Shown: positions 23,147 through 31,320 of the stretch, one piece after another
Position numbering within the stretch: position 1 is the first letter of the stretch
Layout: every line of letters begins with the position of its first letter
From: JASEGV01 sp037443545
GTDB taxonomy: Bacteria; Bacteroidota; Ignavibacteria; UBA10030; BY39
Reading direction: 5' to 3'
NCBI GenBank assembly: GCA_037443545.1
Contig: JBBIOD010000014.1
Span: 1 to 32,860 of the forward strand
Length of the DNA: 32,860 nucleotides
Position numbers and translations under genes: made by a program
Notes under the pieces: generated by a model
The model's input: only the letters and a program-made list of their open reading frames with translations
Databases searched by the model: none
Told to the model about the DNA's origin: nothing

Positions 23147-23914
23147 TTGACGGAATTTGATAAATTTATAGAAATTGTCCACCGACTCCGACGGGAATGC
23201 CCTTGGGATCGTGAACAAACCCATACCTCCATTCGCCATAGTCTGATTGAAGAAACCTACGAGGTGCTCGAGGCCATCGATAATAACAATTTAGAACACC
23301 TACGACACGAATTAGGCGATTTACTATTACACGTAGTTTTCCATGCATCTATAGCTGAGCAATCGAATGAGTTCACACTTAAACAAGTAATAGATGATAT
23401 AACTGAAAAACTTATTCGTCGTCATCCGCATGTTTTCGGCGACACAAAAGTGAGCGGCTCAAAACAGGTAATTTCAAACTGGGAGAAATCGAAATTGAGT
23501 GAAGGAAGGAATTCTGTTATAGAAGGGGTGCCAAAAGAACTACCAGCTCTAATGAGGGCACATCGCTTGCAGGATAAGGCATCGAAAGTGGGATTCGATT
23601 GGGAAAAGAAGGAAGATGCCTGGAAAAAGGTTGAAGAGGAAATGCACGAGTTGCATAGAGCGATTGAGTCGGGGAAGCAAGCTGAAGTCGAAGCTGAATT
23701 CGGCGATTTGTTATTTGCGATGGTAAATTATTCGCGCTTCATAAATGTAAATCCCGAAATGGCTTTACGACATACTGTAGAAAAATTTATTACACGTTTC
23801 AATTATATCGAGAAGCGGCTGAAGGAGATGGGAAAAGATATTTATTCTTCTTCATTAGAAGAGATGGATAAACTATGGGATGAAGCAAAAATATTACAAA
23901 TATCAGAATATTGA
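23147..23914 (+). CDS. mazG: nucleoside triphosphate pyrophosphohydrolase MazG
   Basis: MazG hydrolyses NTPs or dNTPs to monophosphate and pyrophosphate, clearing aberrant nucleotides. The 255-residue protein holds two MazG domains. The first has the metal-binding EExxE...ExxD signature, E35-E36-x2-E39 and E55-x2-D58 (LGDLL); the second has EEEMHELH and EFGDLLF at about 165-200. CPWDREQTH at 18-26 is the family's opening. Start: TTG at 23147 is the only usable start in frame, because a TAA at 23126-23128 closes it upstream. A nearby ATG (23134) lies in another frame and opens only eight codons. The gene ends at 23914, adjacent to the phoH stop on the other strand, with no spacer. Gene and function are solid; the start is less so. 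Confidence 0.93.
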   Translation: MTEFDKFIEIVHRLRRECPWDREQTHTSIRHSLIEETYEVLEAIDNNNLEHLRHELGDLLLHVVFHASIAEQSNEFTLKQVIDDITEKLIRRHPHVFGDTKVSGSKQVISNWEKSKLSEGRNSVIEGVPKELPALMRAHRLQDKASKVGFDWEKKEDAWKKVEEEMHELHRAIESGKQAEVEAEFGDLLFAMVNYSRFINVNPEMALRHTVEKFITRFNYIEKRLKEMGKDIYSSSLEEMDKLWDEAKILQISEY

Positions 23915-24871
23915 TTATTGTGTTTCTGGCTTGCCGTTATTTCTGTATTTATCGTAAGCATCTATAATATCTTTTACTAACTTATGCCGAACAACATCGT
24001 TACGATCGAAATAACAGAAATTAACGCCCGGTATTTCCCTAAGAATTTCTCGGATTTGAACTAAACCAGAAACAGTCTTCGCAGGCAGGTCGATTTGTGT
24101 AATATCCCCAGTGATTATTGCTTTTGAATTAACCCCGAGGCGGGTAAGAAACATTTTCATCTGCATACCTGTAGCATTTTGTGCTTCATCGAGGATTACA
24201 AAAGCATTGTTCAGTGTTCGTCCGCGCATATAAGCCAACGGTACAACCTCTATTACACGTTTCTCTATGTAACTCTTCAATTTTTCCGGTGGAATCATAT
24301 CGTCGAGTGCATCGTAAAGAGGACGCAAGTAAGGATCGACTTTTTCTTTGAGATCTCCCGGTAAAAAGCCTAAACTCTCACCCGCTTCTACTGCAGGACG
24401 GGCAAGGATGATTTTCATAATTTCACAGTTCTTCAAGGCAGCGACAGCCGCGGCGACTGCAAGATAAGTTTTGCCCGTTCCCGCCGGACCGATGGCAAAA
24501 ATAATATCACTTTTTTGGATTTGCCGGATGTACTCTCTTTGTCCTGGTGTACGTGCTTTGATTATTCCGTTACGGGTGTATAAAACGGCAGAATCGATAT
24601 CGGCGTTGGAATATTGTTGTGTGATTGATTTAGGAAGTGCTGCCTCGCCATCAACTAAAACCAAATCTATAACAGTTTCCACGTCGTTTGTAGAAAGGGT
24701 CCCGTTTTTACTTAGTATATAAATTAGTTCTTTAAAAATTTTTTCAAGTTGTTCTACTTGATACTCGTCCCCCTTAAGAATTATATTATCTCCCCGAACG
24801 ACAATATTAGTATCGAATCTGTTTTCAATAAACTGAAGGTTGGCATCGTTCAAACCAAGTAGTCTAAACAT
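23915..24871 (-). CDS. PhoH-like ATPase
   Basis: A cytoplasmic P-loop ATPase of the PhoH/YbeZ family, linked in other bacteria to RNA metabolism and ribosome-associated functions. From the chosen start the Walker A motif GPAGTGKT is at 128-135 and Walker B VILDEAQNA at about 225-233, with further family blocks ARPAVEAGESLGFLPGDLKEK and AIITGDITQIDLP. The frame is open upstream to GTG 24958, but that start lies inside the stem of a transcription terminator and the first codons run through its T tract. ATG 24871 is preceded by GAAGGGG five bases upstream and gives the normal length of 318 residues, so I use it. It converges with mazG with no bases between the stop codons. The N-terminal 100 residues include a KH-like segment. 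Confidence 0.93.
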   Translation of the reverse strand: MFRLLGLNDANLQFIENRFDTNIVVRGDNIILKGDEYQVEQLEKIFKELIYILSKNGTLSTNDVETVIDLVLVDGEAALPKSITQQYSNADIDSAVLYTRNGIIKARTPGQREYIRQIQKSDIIFAIGPAGTGKTYLAVAAAVAALKNCEIMKIILARPAVEAGESLGFLPGDLKEKVDPYLRPLYDALDDMIPPEKLKSYIEKRVIEVVPLAYMRGRTLNNAFVILDEAQNATGMQMKMFLTRLGVNSKAIITGDITQIDLPAKTVSGLVQIREILREIPGVNFCYFDRNDVVRHKLVKDIIDAYDKYRNNGKPETQ

Positions 24872-24936
24872 ATCTACCCCTTCAGCTTTTATTTTTTTAT
24901 CAACCAACGAAATAGTTATCTTAAAATTGTTATTTG

Positions 24937-24979
24937 AAAAAAAACAAGCCCTTTCCACCGAAGTATTAAAGGGCTTGTT
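24937..24979 (-). terminator. Rho-independent terminator of the lipoprotein/LysM operon
   Basis: On the minus strand a perfect 12-bp stem, AACAAGCCCTTT with AAAGGGCTTGTT (24979-24968 and 24954-24943), has a 13-base loop and is followed by eight T. It begins 44 bases after the LysM gene's stop. It excludes the long reading of phoH that would start inside it. Confidence 0.95.
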
Positions 24980-25023
24980 GATGAAATAAAGCGTTTGAAC
25001 AAATCTAAAAAGACCAGTTCTAT

Positions 25024-25770
25024 TTATTGTACTGGAGCTGCTGCTTCTGCCTTTTTCTTGTAGTAAGAGTTGGCGGCAGATTTTTCTTCTTTTGTCAGCT
25101 CGGTTCCGGCTGGAATTTTAAGAACCCATTTTGGTTTTATGATATCCGGGTTTTTAATTTTATCTTTATTACCTTGCCAGATTTTGGGCCACATCCAGGC
25201 GTTGTTGTAAATATCTTTTTTCTTGGCAATGTTCCATAAGCAATCGCGGTCTTTTGCCCATGTTCCTACTGTGTAAGTTTTCGATTTATCCAGAGTTTTC
25301 ATTAAACTTGCAATATTATCTTGCAATTTTTTAATACGATCGTTTATACGAGGTATCAGAGCCATTTTATGTTTTGCCATCTCGTTTGCACGTCCATTCA
25401 TTTTCAAAATTTCATCCCGATATTTCAGAAGTTCTTCATCCGATAGACGCATTAATTCGTTGACACGCCTTTCGTAACCACTCAACTCGTTCATATAAGC
25501 GTCGTATTCAGCTTGTGTGATTCCTAATAATTTTAAGAGTTCACCGTTACAAACCGCTAGGTCGGCGTCCATTTTTTTTGATTGCTCTTGTAAGTTTTTA
25601 ATGTCGCCGTTCAATTTGTCTAATTTCGATTTTAGATCATTTCTCTTGGCAGTGAATTGACTCATTTCTTGTTGCCATTGTTCTTTTGTCATTTCTTGCG
25701 CAAGAATACTCGGTGCATCAATTAAAAACATTAATGCTAATACCATCGTCAAAAATATTTTTGTTTTCAT
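25024..25770 (-). CDS. exported coiled-coil protein with LysM-like C-terminus
   Basis: Residues 1-25 are a signal peptide (MKTKIFLTMVLALMFLIDAP, ending SILAQ). From about 30 to 165 the chain is charged and heptad-like, hence coiled coil (NDLKSKLDKLNGDIKNLQEQ is one stretch). From about 170 to 230 YTVGTWAKDRDCLWNIAKKK and KIWQGNKDKIKNPDIIKP match a LysM domain, which binds peptidoglycan. The protein should therefore sit in the periplasm on the cell wall. Upstream AAGGAGA lies nine bases before the ATG. It is 21 bases after the small lipoprotein gene and shares its promoter and terminator. Together they look like an outer-membrane tether and wall-binding pair. 248 residues, no catalytic motif. 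Confidence 0.85.
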   Translation of the reverse strand: MKTKIFLTMVLALMFLIDAPSILAQEMTKEQWQQEMSQFTAKRNDLKSKLDKLNGDIKNLQEQSKKMDADLAVCNGELLKLLGITQAEYDAYMNELSGYERRVNELMRLSDEELLKYRDEILKMNGRANEMAKHKMALIPRINDRIKKLQDNIASLMKTLDKSKTYTVGTWAKDRDCLWNIAKKKDIYNNAWMWPKIWQGNKDKIKNPDIIKPKWVLKIPAGTELTKEEKSAANSYYKKKAEAAAPVQ

Positions 25771-25791
25771 TACAGTTTCTCCTTTCTCGAA

Positions 25792-26058
25792 TTACTGTCC
25801 AGTTGCCTTCTTAACAGCGTCTTTGTCTGTCTGACACTGTTTAAGTTGATCATTTTTTTCAGCTACTTCTTTTTCCAAATTTGCCTTCACACGTTCTTGT
25901 TCAGCTATTTGTTTTTCAAGAGAGTTAACTTCTGCTTTTAAATCGTTCAACTGGCGTAGTTCCTCTGCCGATGGTTTACTCGTGCATCCTGATATAAACA
26001 GCGCCACAGAAAGAGTGAAAACTGCAATCGCAGTACCGATTCTGTTTTTCAGTATCAT
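25792..26058 (-). CDS. small coiled-coil lipoprotein
   Basis: An 88-residue lipoprotein from ATG 26058; the frame is open ten codons farther to 26088, but AGGAGG stands seven bases before 26058 and the lipoprotein signal begins there. Signal: MILKNRIGTAIAVFTLSVAL, then FISGC, lipobox ISGC with lipidated Cys25. The mature part (about 26-80) is a charged coiled coil with heptad character (LNDLKAEVNSLEKQIAEQER), like Lpp-type lipoproteins, and carries one more Cys (CQTDKDAV). It may be an outer-membrane anchor. A consensus promoter lies upstream (26112-26140), which suggests high expression. The LysM gene follows by 21 bases. Confidence 0.85.
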   Translation of the reverse strand: MILKNRIGTAIAVFTLSVALFISGCTSKPSAEELRQLNDLKAEVNSLEKQIAEQERVKANLEKEVAEKNDQLKQCQTDKDAVKKATGQ

Positions 26059-26111
26059 ATAATTCCTCCTATTTAGTTGTTTGTTCATATAATGTTCTGT
26101 TAATTAATTCA

Positions 26112-26140
26112 ATTATAAGAAAATAAAACCTTTTTGTCAA
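26112..26140 (-). promoter_or_regulatory. consensus sigma-70 promoter of the lipoprotein/LysM operon
   Basis: On the minus strand TTGACA (26140-26135) and TATAAT (26117-26112) are separated by exactly 17 bases, an exact match to the consensus. The start would be near 26105, giving a leader of about 47 bases ending in AGGAGG before the ATG at 26058. Confidence 0.85.
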
Positions 26141-26176
26141 GTATTTTCACAGTTAATGTAATTATTTTTTTTGATG

Positions 26177-26902
26177 TTACAAAATTCCCCTTTCTGCGAA
26201 ACTAACAAAAGAATTACCCCCTAATATGATATGGTCGTGGACCGGAATTCCTATTATTTTGCTAGCTTCGAGTAATTGCTTAGTAATCTGAATATCATCA
26301 GCACTTGGTTCTGGATTTCCGCTTGGGTGATTATGGAGCAAAATAATTGCCGCCGCTGGTTCAGTAATCGCTGCTCTAAAAACTTCTCTCGGATGGACTA
26401 ACGATGAATTCAGTGTACCTCGTGAAACTTCAACATCCTTCAGCAAGTGGTTTGCACTATCCAACAACAATACTTTGAACACTTCCTGTTTGGTATCACG
26501 CAAGGCAGGAAGATATTTGTCAGCAACATCTTGAGGCGAAAGGACACGAAACTTTTTTTTGTCCCATGAAGCTGCTACACGTCGGCCGAATTCAAAAGCT
26601 GCCGCCAAAGTAACTGCCTTAGTATTTCCGATTCCTTTATATTTTTTCAATTCAGGAATCGATCGCGCAACAAGCGAATTTAATGTTTGAAAATCGGAAA
26701 GCATTTTTTTCGCTACATCGACTGCTGTAATCGTACCGGAACCCGACCTGATAAGCACAGCCAGCAATTCAGCATCGGATAAAGAAGCGGCTCCGTTATT
26801 AAGGATTTTTTCTCTGGGTCTTTCTGATTCGGGCCAATCTTTTATTTTTGTGTGATACCTCGATTCTTCTCGAACGATTTTACCCACATTCTGGCTTTCC
26901 AT
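26177..26902 (-). CDS. radC: RadC-family JAMM-domain protein
   Basis: RadC proteins have a helix-hairpin-helix part and a JAB/MPN metalloprotease-like domain. The name comes from an old repair phenotype now doubted; the real function is unsettled. The JAMM signature is intact: H190-x-H192 followed ten residues later by D203 within LHNHPSGNPEPSADD. The preceding LSDAELLAVLIRSGSG (about 41-56) and ELKKYKGIGNTKAVTL (about 84-99, the hairpin) match the family. 241 residues is usual. It starts 12 bases after the solute-binding fusion gene and ends the aroF-to-radC run. Nothing links its job to its neighbours in sequence. The downstream side holds no clear terminator before the lipoprotein promoter. 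Confidence 0.93.
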   Translation of the reverse strand: MESQNVGKIVREESRYHTKIKDWPESERPREKILNNGAASLSDAELLAVLIRSGSGTITAVDVAKKMLSDFQTLNSLVARSIPELKKYKGIGNTKAVTLAAAFEFGRRVAASWDKKKFRVLSPQDVADKYLPALRDTKQEVFKVLLLDSANHLLKDVEVSRGTLNSSLVHPREVFRAAITEPAAAIILLHNHPSGNPEPSADDIQITKQLLEASKIIGIPVHDHIILGGNSFVSFAERGIL

Positions 26903-26914
26903 AAATCCTCCAAA

Positions 26915-28894
26915 TTATTTGTAAGCACTATTAATTTCTCCAATCTTGATAATTTTTCCATCTACATATTTCAAGATATGGAATTCCTGATTCACTCTAT
27001 TTCTACTTAAATCAATCTTCGAATGCAATCCTTTAAATTTGTAAACATCGGCTAACATTTTTTTTAGTGTTTCACGATTTAATCCGCCGCGGGCAATCTG
27101 ATCGATTAACAGCAACATCGTGTCGTATCCAAAATACGAATTACGTGATGGCTCTTTTTTAAACATCTTTTTGTAACGCATTACGAAACTGATAATTTGT
27201 TCATCATTATCGTTTATAAAAAATTCGGATATAAAAATAGCGTTATTAGTATATCTTGAATGTTCATCGAGTTCGTTTTTATCGAACCATTCGCTCGTCC
27301 CTAAAATTTGCGTATTAATATTATAAAAATTCAACTGCGACGTTAGCATACCTATCTCATCAGCGGAGGAGAGGGGGAATAAGATACCGTGAATAGAATT
27401 TACTGCTTGATTCAGACTGTCGGGTTGCACATTCGGGTAAACAAGTTGTAATCCTAACGAATCGGCAATGCGCTTCCCATTTTTCCCAAACAATTTATTC
27501 ACTGGAATACTGCCGCCCGCTTCGATGAGAGAATCGAGCAAACGATGTTTTACCCCTGCAGCAAGTATTCGCATCCGGCTATTTGAATTTATTCTTGAAG
27601 AAAACGGAACTACCGGCTCAATCGCGGATGTACCGCCCAGCTTGCGTAAGTTTTTAAACTGTTCTCTCAAATCTAAACTTCCTTTGTCGAACCATTCAAC
27701 TGATACGACATTACCACCGACTCTCTCTGTTTCTGCAATAAATTTCTCGACGATGCTGCGGATTGTTGGTTCATTAGGGGCAACGACTGCCAAATTTATC
27801 AGGTTTAAATTTTTAACCGCAAAATTAGCAATCGCTTTGCCGCGGCTGTCGAAATCAGGATTCGGTTGAAAAACATACGTACCGATAGCAGCTATCCCGT
27901 TACCTGTGGCTGTAGGTGTAATTATTGGGACTTTGTTTTTTTGTGCAACAGTTGCAACCGCTTGTGCGATGTTGCTGAAAACAGGTCCCACGATCGCAAA
28001 AATATCTTTCTGTTTTACTAAGTCTTCAGTTTCAATTGTCGATTTTGTAACGTTGCGTTCTGTGTCTCTAATATCAAGAACTATTTTGAACTCATCTTCA
28101 GCTTGCTTATTGAATTCTTCGACGGCTAGAATTATTCCATTTAAAACATCTTCTCCAATCTCACGAAACGGCGACAGAGGATGATTTTTCATTAGCGGAA
28201 CCAACACACCTATCTTGATCGTGAACCCATCATAAATTTTGTTTCGAATTGATTGAGCCATGGTTTTGAGTTTTGTAGATTTCACCTCGGCAGAAACCGA
28301 TTCGATCAATAATTTTGCTCTTTTCACATCGCCGGCAAGAAATAATTTATTTGCCCGAAATATATTCAAGATATTTCGTTTGTTTTTTGAGTCGGATTTT
28401 TCTATCAGGTTGTCGATTTCTTTTTCATCAAGCTTATTCGTAGTTATCCACTTTAGTTTTAAATACGACCGGTTTTGAACTTTAGTATCATTGGTCGTAA
28501 CGATTGCATCGCAAAAAGATCCGACTGCCGATTGATAGTTCCCCTGCTGAATGTAAGATATTCCTAAGGTGTAGTAAGAATTGTCGATGTAATTACTTTC
28601 GGGGTATTTTTGAAGGAATTCCTGCATAACATTCTGTGCTTTTTTTGCTTCGTCGAGTTTCAGATAGCACTTCGCAAGCATCAAGTAAGCAGCAGTCGTC
28701 CGTTGATGAAAATGAAGTTTCACCAAATTTTGAAAAGTAGAAACTGATGCTAAGAAATTTTTATTTTTATAATCTTTTAAAGCAGCATCGAATTTATTTT
28801 CAGCTTCCTGATTGAATCTAAATATCTCCTGCCCGTTGATGGTTAGGGCAAAAATTAAAGTGAAATAAAATATTCTGATTGTTTGTTTAGTCAT
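26915..28894 (-). CDS. TPR plus periplasmic-binding-domain protein (LpoA-like architecture)
   Basis: Start ATG 28894 is chosen, 7 bases after the permease stop; a GTG at 28915 would overlap the permease by 14 bases and add seven residues before the signal peptide (MTKQTIRIFYFTLIFALTIN). After it come TPR-like helices at about 35-160 (AYLMLAKCYLKLDEAKKAQN; SYYTLGISYIQQGNYQSAVG). From about 227 a Leu/Ile/Val-binding-protein-type domain follows, with KIGVLVPLMKNHPL, FAIVGPVFSNIAQAVATVAQ and KVPIITPTATG. This N-terminal TPR with type I binding domain is the layout of LpoA, the outer-membrane activator of a penicillin-binding protein, though a transport role is possible. No lipobox is seen, unlike LpoA. 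It follows an ABC exporter and precedes radC. Confidence 0.8.
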   Translation of the reverse strand: MTKQTIRIFYFTLIFALTINGQEIFRFNQEAENKFDAALKDYKNKNFLASVSTFQNLVKLHFHQRTTAAYLMLAKCYLKLDEAKKAQNVMQEFLQKYPESNYIDNSYYTLGISYIQQGNYQSAVGSFCDAIVTTNDTKVQNRSYLKLKWITTNKLDEKEIDNLIEKSDSKNKRNILNIFRANKLFLAGDVKRAKLLIESVSAEVKSTKLKTMAQSIRNKIYDGFTIKIGVLVPLMKNHPLSPFREIGEDVLNGIILAVEEFNKQAEDEFKIVLDIRDTERNVTKSTIETEDLVKQKDIFAIVGPVFSNIAQAVATVAQKNKVPIITPTATGNGIAAIGTYVFQPNPDFDSRGKAIANFAVKNLNLINLAVVAPNEPTIRSIVEKFIAETERVGGNVVSVEWFDKGSLDLREQFKNLRKLGGTSAIEPVVPFSSRINSNSRMRILAAGVKHRLLDSLIEAGGSIPVNKLFGKNGKRIADSLGLQLVYPNVQPDSLNQAVNSIHGILFPLSSADEIGMLTSQLNFYNINTQILGTSEWFDKNELDEHSRYTNNAIFISEFFINDNDEQIISFVMRYKKMFKKEPSRNSYFGYDTMLLLIDQIARGGLNRETLKKMLADVYKFKGLHSKIDLSRNRVNQEFHILKYVDGKIIKIGEINSAYK

Positions 28895-28901
28895 AACTCG
28901 C

Positions 28902-30587
28902 TTATTTGAAATCACGGTTTAAAGATTTTAGTCCGACGATATAACAGATGATCGAAATTAGGAGTGAGATGCCTCCAAATGCAAGACTCGCATTTATCAT
29001 AATTGAGTGAGGGAAAATTTTCTCCGCGTGTGAGTATTCAAAATATCTTAATACTACTGATGAAATTATTATCGCTGTGAACACTAAAAAAACTAAGCTC
29101 ATTAAAAAGATTAGAGAAGCTCCCTGCGTAGAAGCAATCCTTATAGGATTTTTTTCAATGAAAGATGCAAAAAAACTTCCCCCCGATATATTAATTATCA
29201 CCAAAACTGCTGCTACAAATACCATCGTGTAAGTTGAAAAGGAGAGCAGATATTGTTCTCCACGGAACGACCAATTCGAAAATATTGAGAGAATTATACC
29301 CAAAATAATTATCGGTATAAACACAAATACTATTTTTGTATTATAAAATTTTTTTACCGATAGAGGCGAGCTTTTAATTTTCCAATAACTCGAAGCCTCC
29401 ATACTTATCAATGGATAAACAAACCTGATAGCCATAGATGCTATTAAAAAAGCCGTAAATAAATATATCACTATGTAAGTTACACTGTGCAAAAAAGGTT
29501 GCTCATAATTGTAATCGAAACGACTGACACTCACACCGAATACTAACATTAACAGGACTAATACAACTAGATGCAGCCATTGGCTAGGATCGCGAAAAAA
29601 TTGCAGGAATTCCTTTTTAAGTAATGCATCAGTTTGAGATTGGAGAATTGTATTTTTTTGAAAAATGATTTTCTTATTTTGAATCGGTTTTCTTTTTAAA
29701 AAACGAAATTCCAACGATACCAACCAGCTCTTCCGATAATACATCCGCCCAGCCAGATACAAAATTGAAAATAAAAATGCCGCTGTTGCGATTAGTATTA
29801 AGCCATAAAAAGATGCACCGACATAATTTCCTTTTACTGTCCAATACAAAAATTCAGATACCCAATAGCTGGGCAAGTATTTTAAAAATACCGGAATAAA
29901 AATTTCAAAGTACTGATCGGTGTGCGGGTAGTATTGCATTATTTCATTAACTAATTTGTATGGGTTTATGAACTTGAAATAAAAAAATATTGACCCCACG
30001 TAACCTATAATCAATCCGGTTATGACAGGAGCGACACCGATATGGTTTGCAATTTTTATTAACAAAAAAAGGAGTAAGACCGCTAAAATCGCTGAAATCA
30101 GCATAAACGGTATGAAAATAAAAATCAGGACAGTAAAATAAAAACCCAATGGCATCGAAAAATAACTTCCGTAACCCGCAATGACTGCCAAGCCGATCAA
30201 GAATAATGTTGTTGAACTGTAGAAGAAATTATCGAGGAACTTGATCATAAATATGTTCACGAACGACACCGGCTTAGTTAACAGATAAAGAATTTCTTTC
30301 GATTTATATAATGTGGAGTACGATACGATGACGTTACCCAAATTCACTGTTACAAAAAATACGAAGAGCAACATCGAAAGGAATCGATGTAGCAAGAACA
30401 TTCCAACTTTTGCTTCTTTAAGAAGATATTCAATGATATTATAAGTCAAAAAATAGGCTCCAACTGCAAAAGCCCCGTAGAGGACGACAGAGCCTAAGTT
30501 TTTTATTATCCCCTGCAGACTCAAATCGACTGTTAACTTCAAATTCGACTTAAGTTTATACCATAAAATATGAATAAACTCTCGCAT
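28902..30587 (-). CDS. ABC-2-like transporter permease
   Basis: A 561-residue membrane protein with a dozen or more hydrophobic helices, for example at about 28-50, 67-85, 117-137, 142-178 and 185-205, then groups near 250-280, 335-355, 365-385, 420-440, 450-475, 485-515 and 530-555. The short cytoplasmic N-terminus and mid-chain charged loop (RKSWLVSLEFRFLKRKPIQ, about 285-303) fit an exporter permease with fused halves. It follows the ATPase gene by two bases, and the pair forms an exporter. The cargo is unknown; sodium, lipid or peptide export are all possible. The binding-domain protein starts 7 bases on, but ABC-2 exporters do not usually use one. Confidence 0.8.
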   Translation of the reverse strand: MREFIHILWYKLKSNLKLTVDLSLQGIIKNLGSVVLYGAFAVGAYFLTYNIIEYLLKEAKVGMFLLHRFLSMLLFVFFVTVNLGNVIVSYSTLYKSKEILYLLTKPVSFVNIFMIKFLDNFFYSSTTLFLIGLAVIAGYGSYFSMPLGFYFTVLIFIFIPFMLISAILAVLLLFLLIKIANHIGVAPVITGLIIGYVGSIFFYFKFINPYKLVNEIMQYYPHTDQYFEIFIPVFLKYLPSYWVSEFLYWTVKGNYVGASFYGLILIATAAFLFSILYLAGRMYYRKSWLVSLEFRFLKRKPIQNKKIIFQKNTILQSQTDALLKKEFLQFFRDPSQWLHLVVLVLLMLVFGVSVSRFDYNYEQPFLHSVTYIVIYLFTAFLIASMAIRFVYPLISMEASSYWKIKSSPLSVKKFYNTKIVFVFIPIIILGIILSIFSNWSFRGEQYLLSFSTYTMVFVAAVLVIINISGGSFFASFIEKNPIRIASTQGASLIFLMSLVFLVFTAIIISSVVLRYFEYSHAEKIFPHSIMINASLAFGGISLLISIICYIVGLKSLNRDFK

Positions 30588-30589
30588 AG

Positions 30590-31309
30590 TCAGTTGGTCA
30601 AATCAAGAAAGAGGTTTTCTAATTTTCCGTCGTATTTATTTTTTGAATCTAGTAATTCTTCGATGGTTAAATCTGAAATTATTTCACCATCTTTAATAAT
30701 CGCGATCCTATCGCACAGTTCTTCTGCCACATGCAAAATATGTGTCGACATAAATATCGCAACTCCCGTTTTGCATTTCTCCTTCAACACATTTTTCACG
30801 ATACTTGCACTTCTTGGGTCTAAACCTACCATAGGTTCATCGATGATTATCACTCTAGGGTCGTGCAGCATCGAAGATGCGATGATCAAACGCTGCGACA
30901 TTCCTTGCGAGTAATTCTCCGATCGTTTATCAATCCAGCTACCCAACTCAAAAAACCTGATAGCGTCTTCTACTTTAATTTCTAACTCATCTTTTGGAAT
31001 TGTAAATAATCCTCCGGAAAAAAAAAGGTATTCCCTGCCCGTGAGTTTATCGTATAAAAAAGGGTGGTCGGGTATATAGCCAATTTTTTTTTTCGCTGCT
31101 ATCGGATCTGTTTTTATGCTTGACCCGTTCAGAAATATTTCACCGGATGTTGGCTCATAAAGTCCTGTCATCATTTTTATAGTTGTAGTTTTACCAGCCC
31201 CATTTGGCCCCAGAAATCCGAAAAATTGTCCCGAAGGTATTTCCAAATTAATGTTATTGACTGCTGTAAACGAACCAAACTTTTTAGTCAAATTTTCGAG
31301 TTTAATCAT
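30590..31309 (-). CDS. ABC transporter ATP-binding protein
   Basis: The motor subunit of the exporter encoded with the next gene. Motifs: Walker A GPNGAGKT (34-41), signature YSQGMSQR (133-140), a variant of LSGGQ common in ABC-2-type ATPases, Walker B VIIIDEP (153-159) and the H-loop His in MSTHI (about 193). The Asp of GLDP (162-165) follows. At 239 residues it is a single nucleotide-binding domain. The start ATG lies 11 bases after the aroF stop. Family members of this type act with the CcmA/NodI class and move lipids, antibiotics or ions. Function is fixed only as far as ATP-driven export. Confidence 0.93.
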   Translation of the reverse strand: MIKLENLTKKFGSFTAVNNINLEIPSGQFFGFLGPNGAGKTTTIKMMTGLYEPTSGEIFLNGSSIKTDPIAAKKKIGYIPDHPFLYDKLTGREYLFFSGGLFTIPKDELEIKVEDAIRFFELGSWIDKRSENYSQGMSQRLIIASSMLHDPRVIIIDEPMVGLDPRSASIVKNVLKEKCKTGVAIFMSTHILHVAEELCDRIAIIKDGEIISDLTIEELLDSKNKYDGKLENLFLDLTN

Positions 31310-31320
31310 AGATAAAAATC

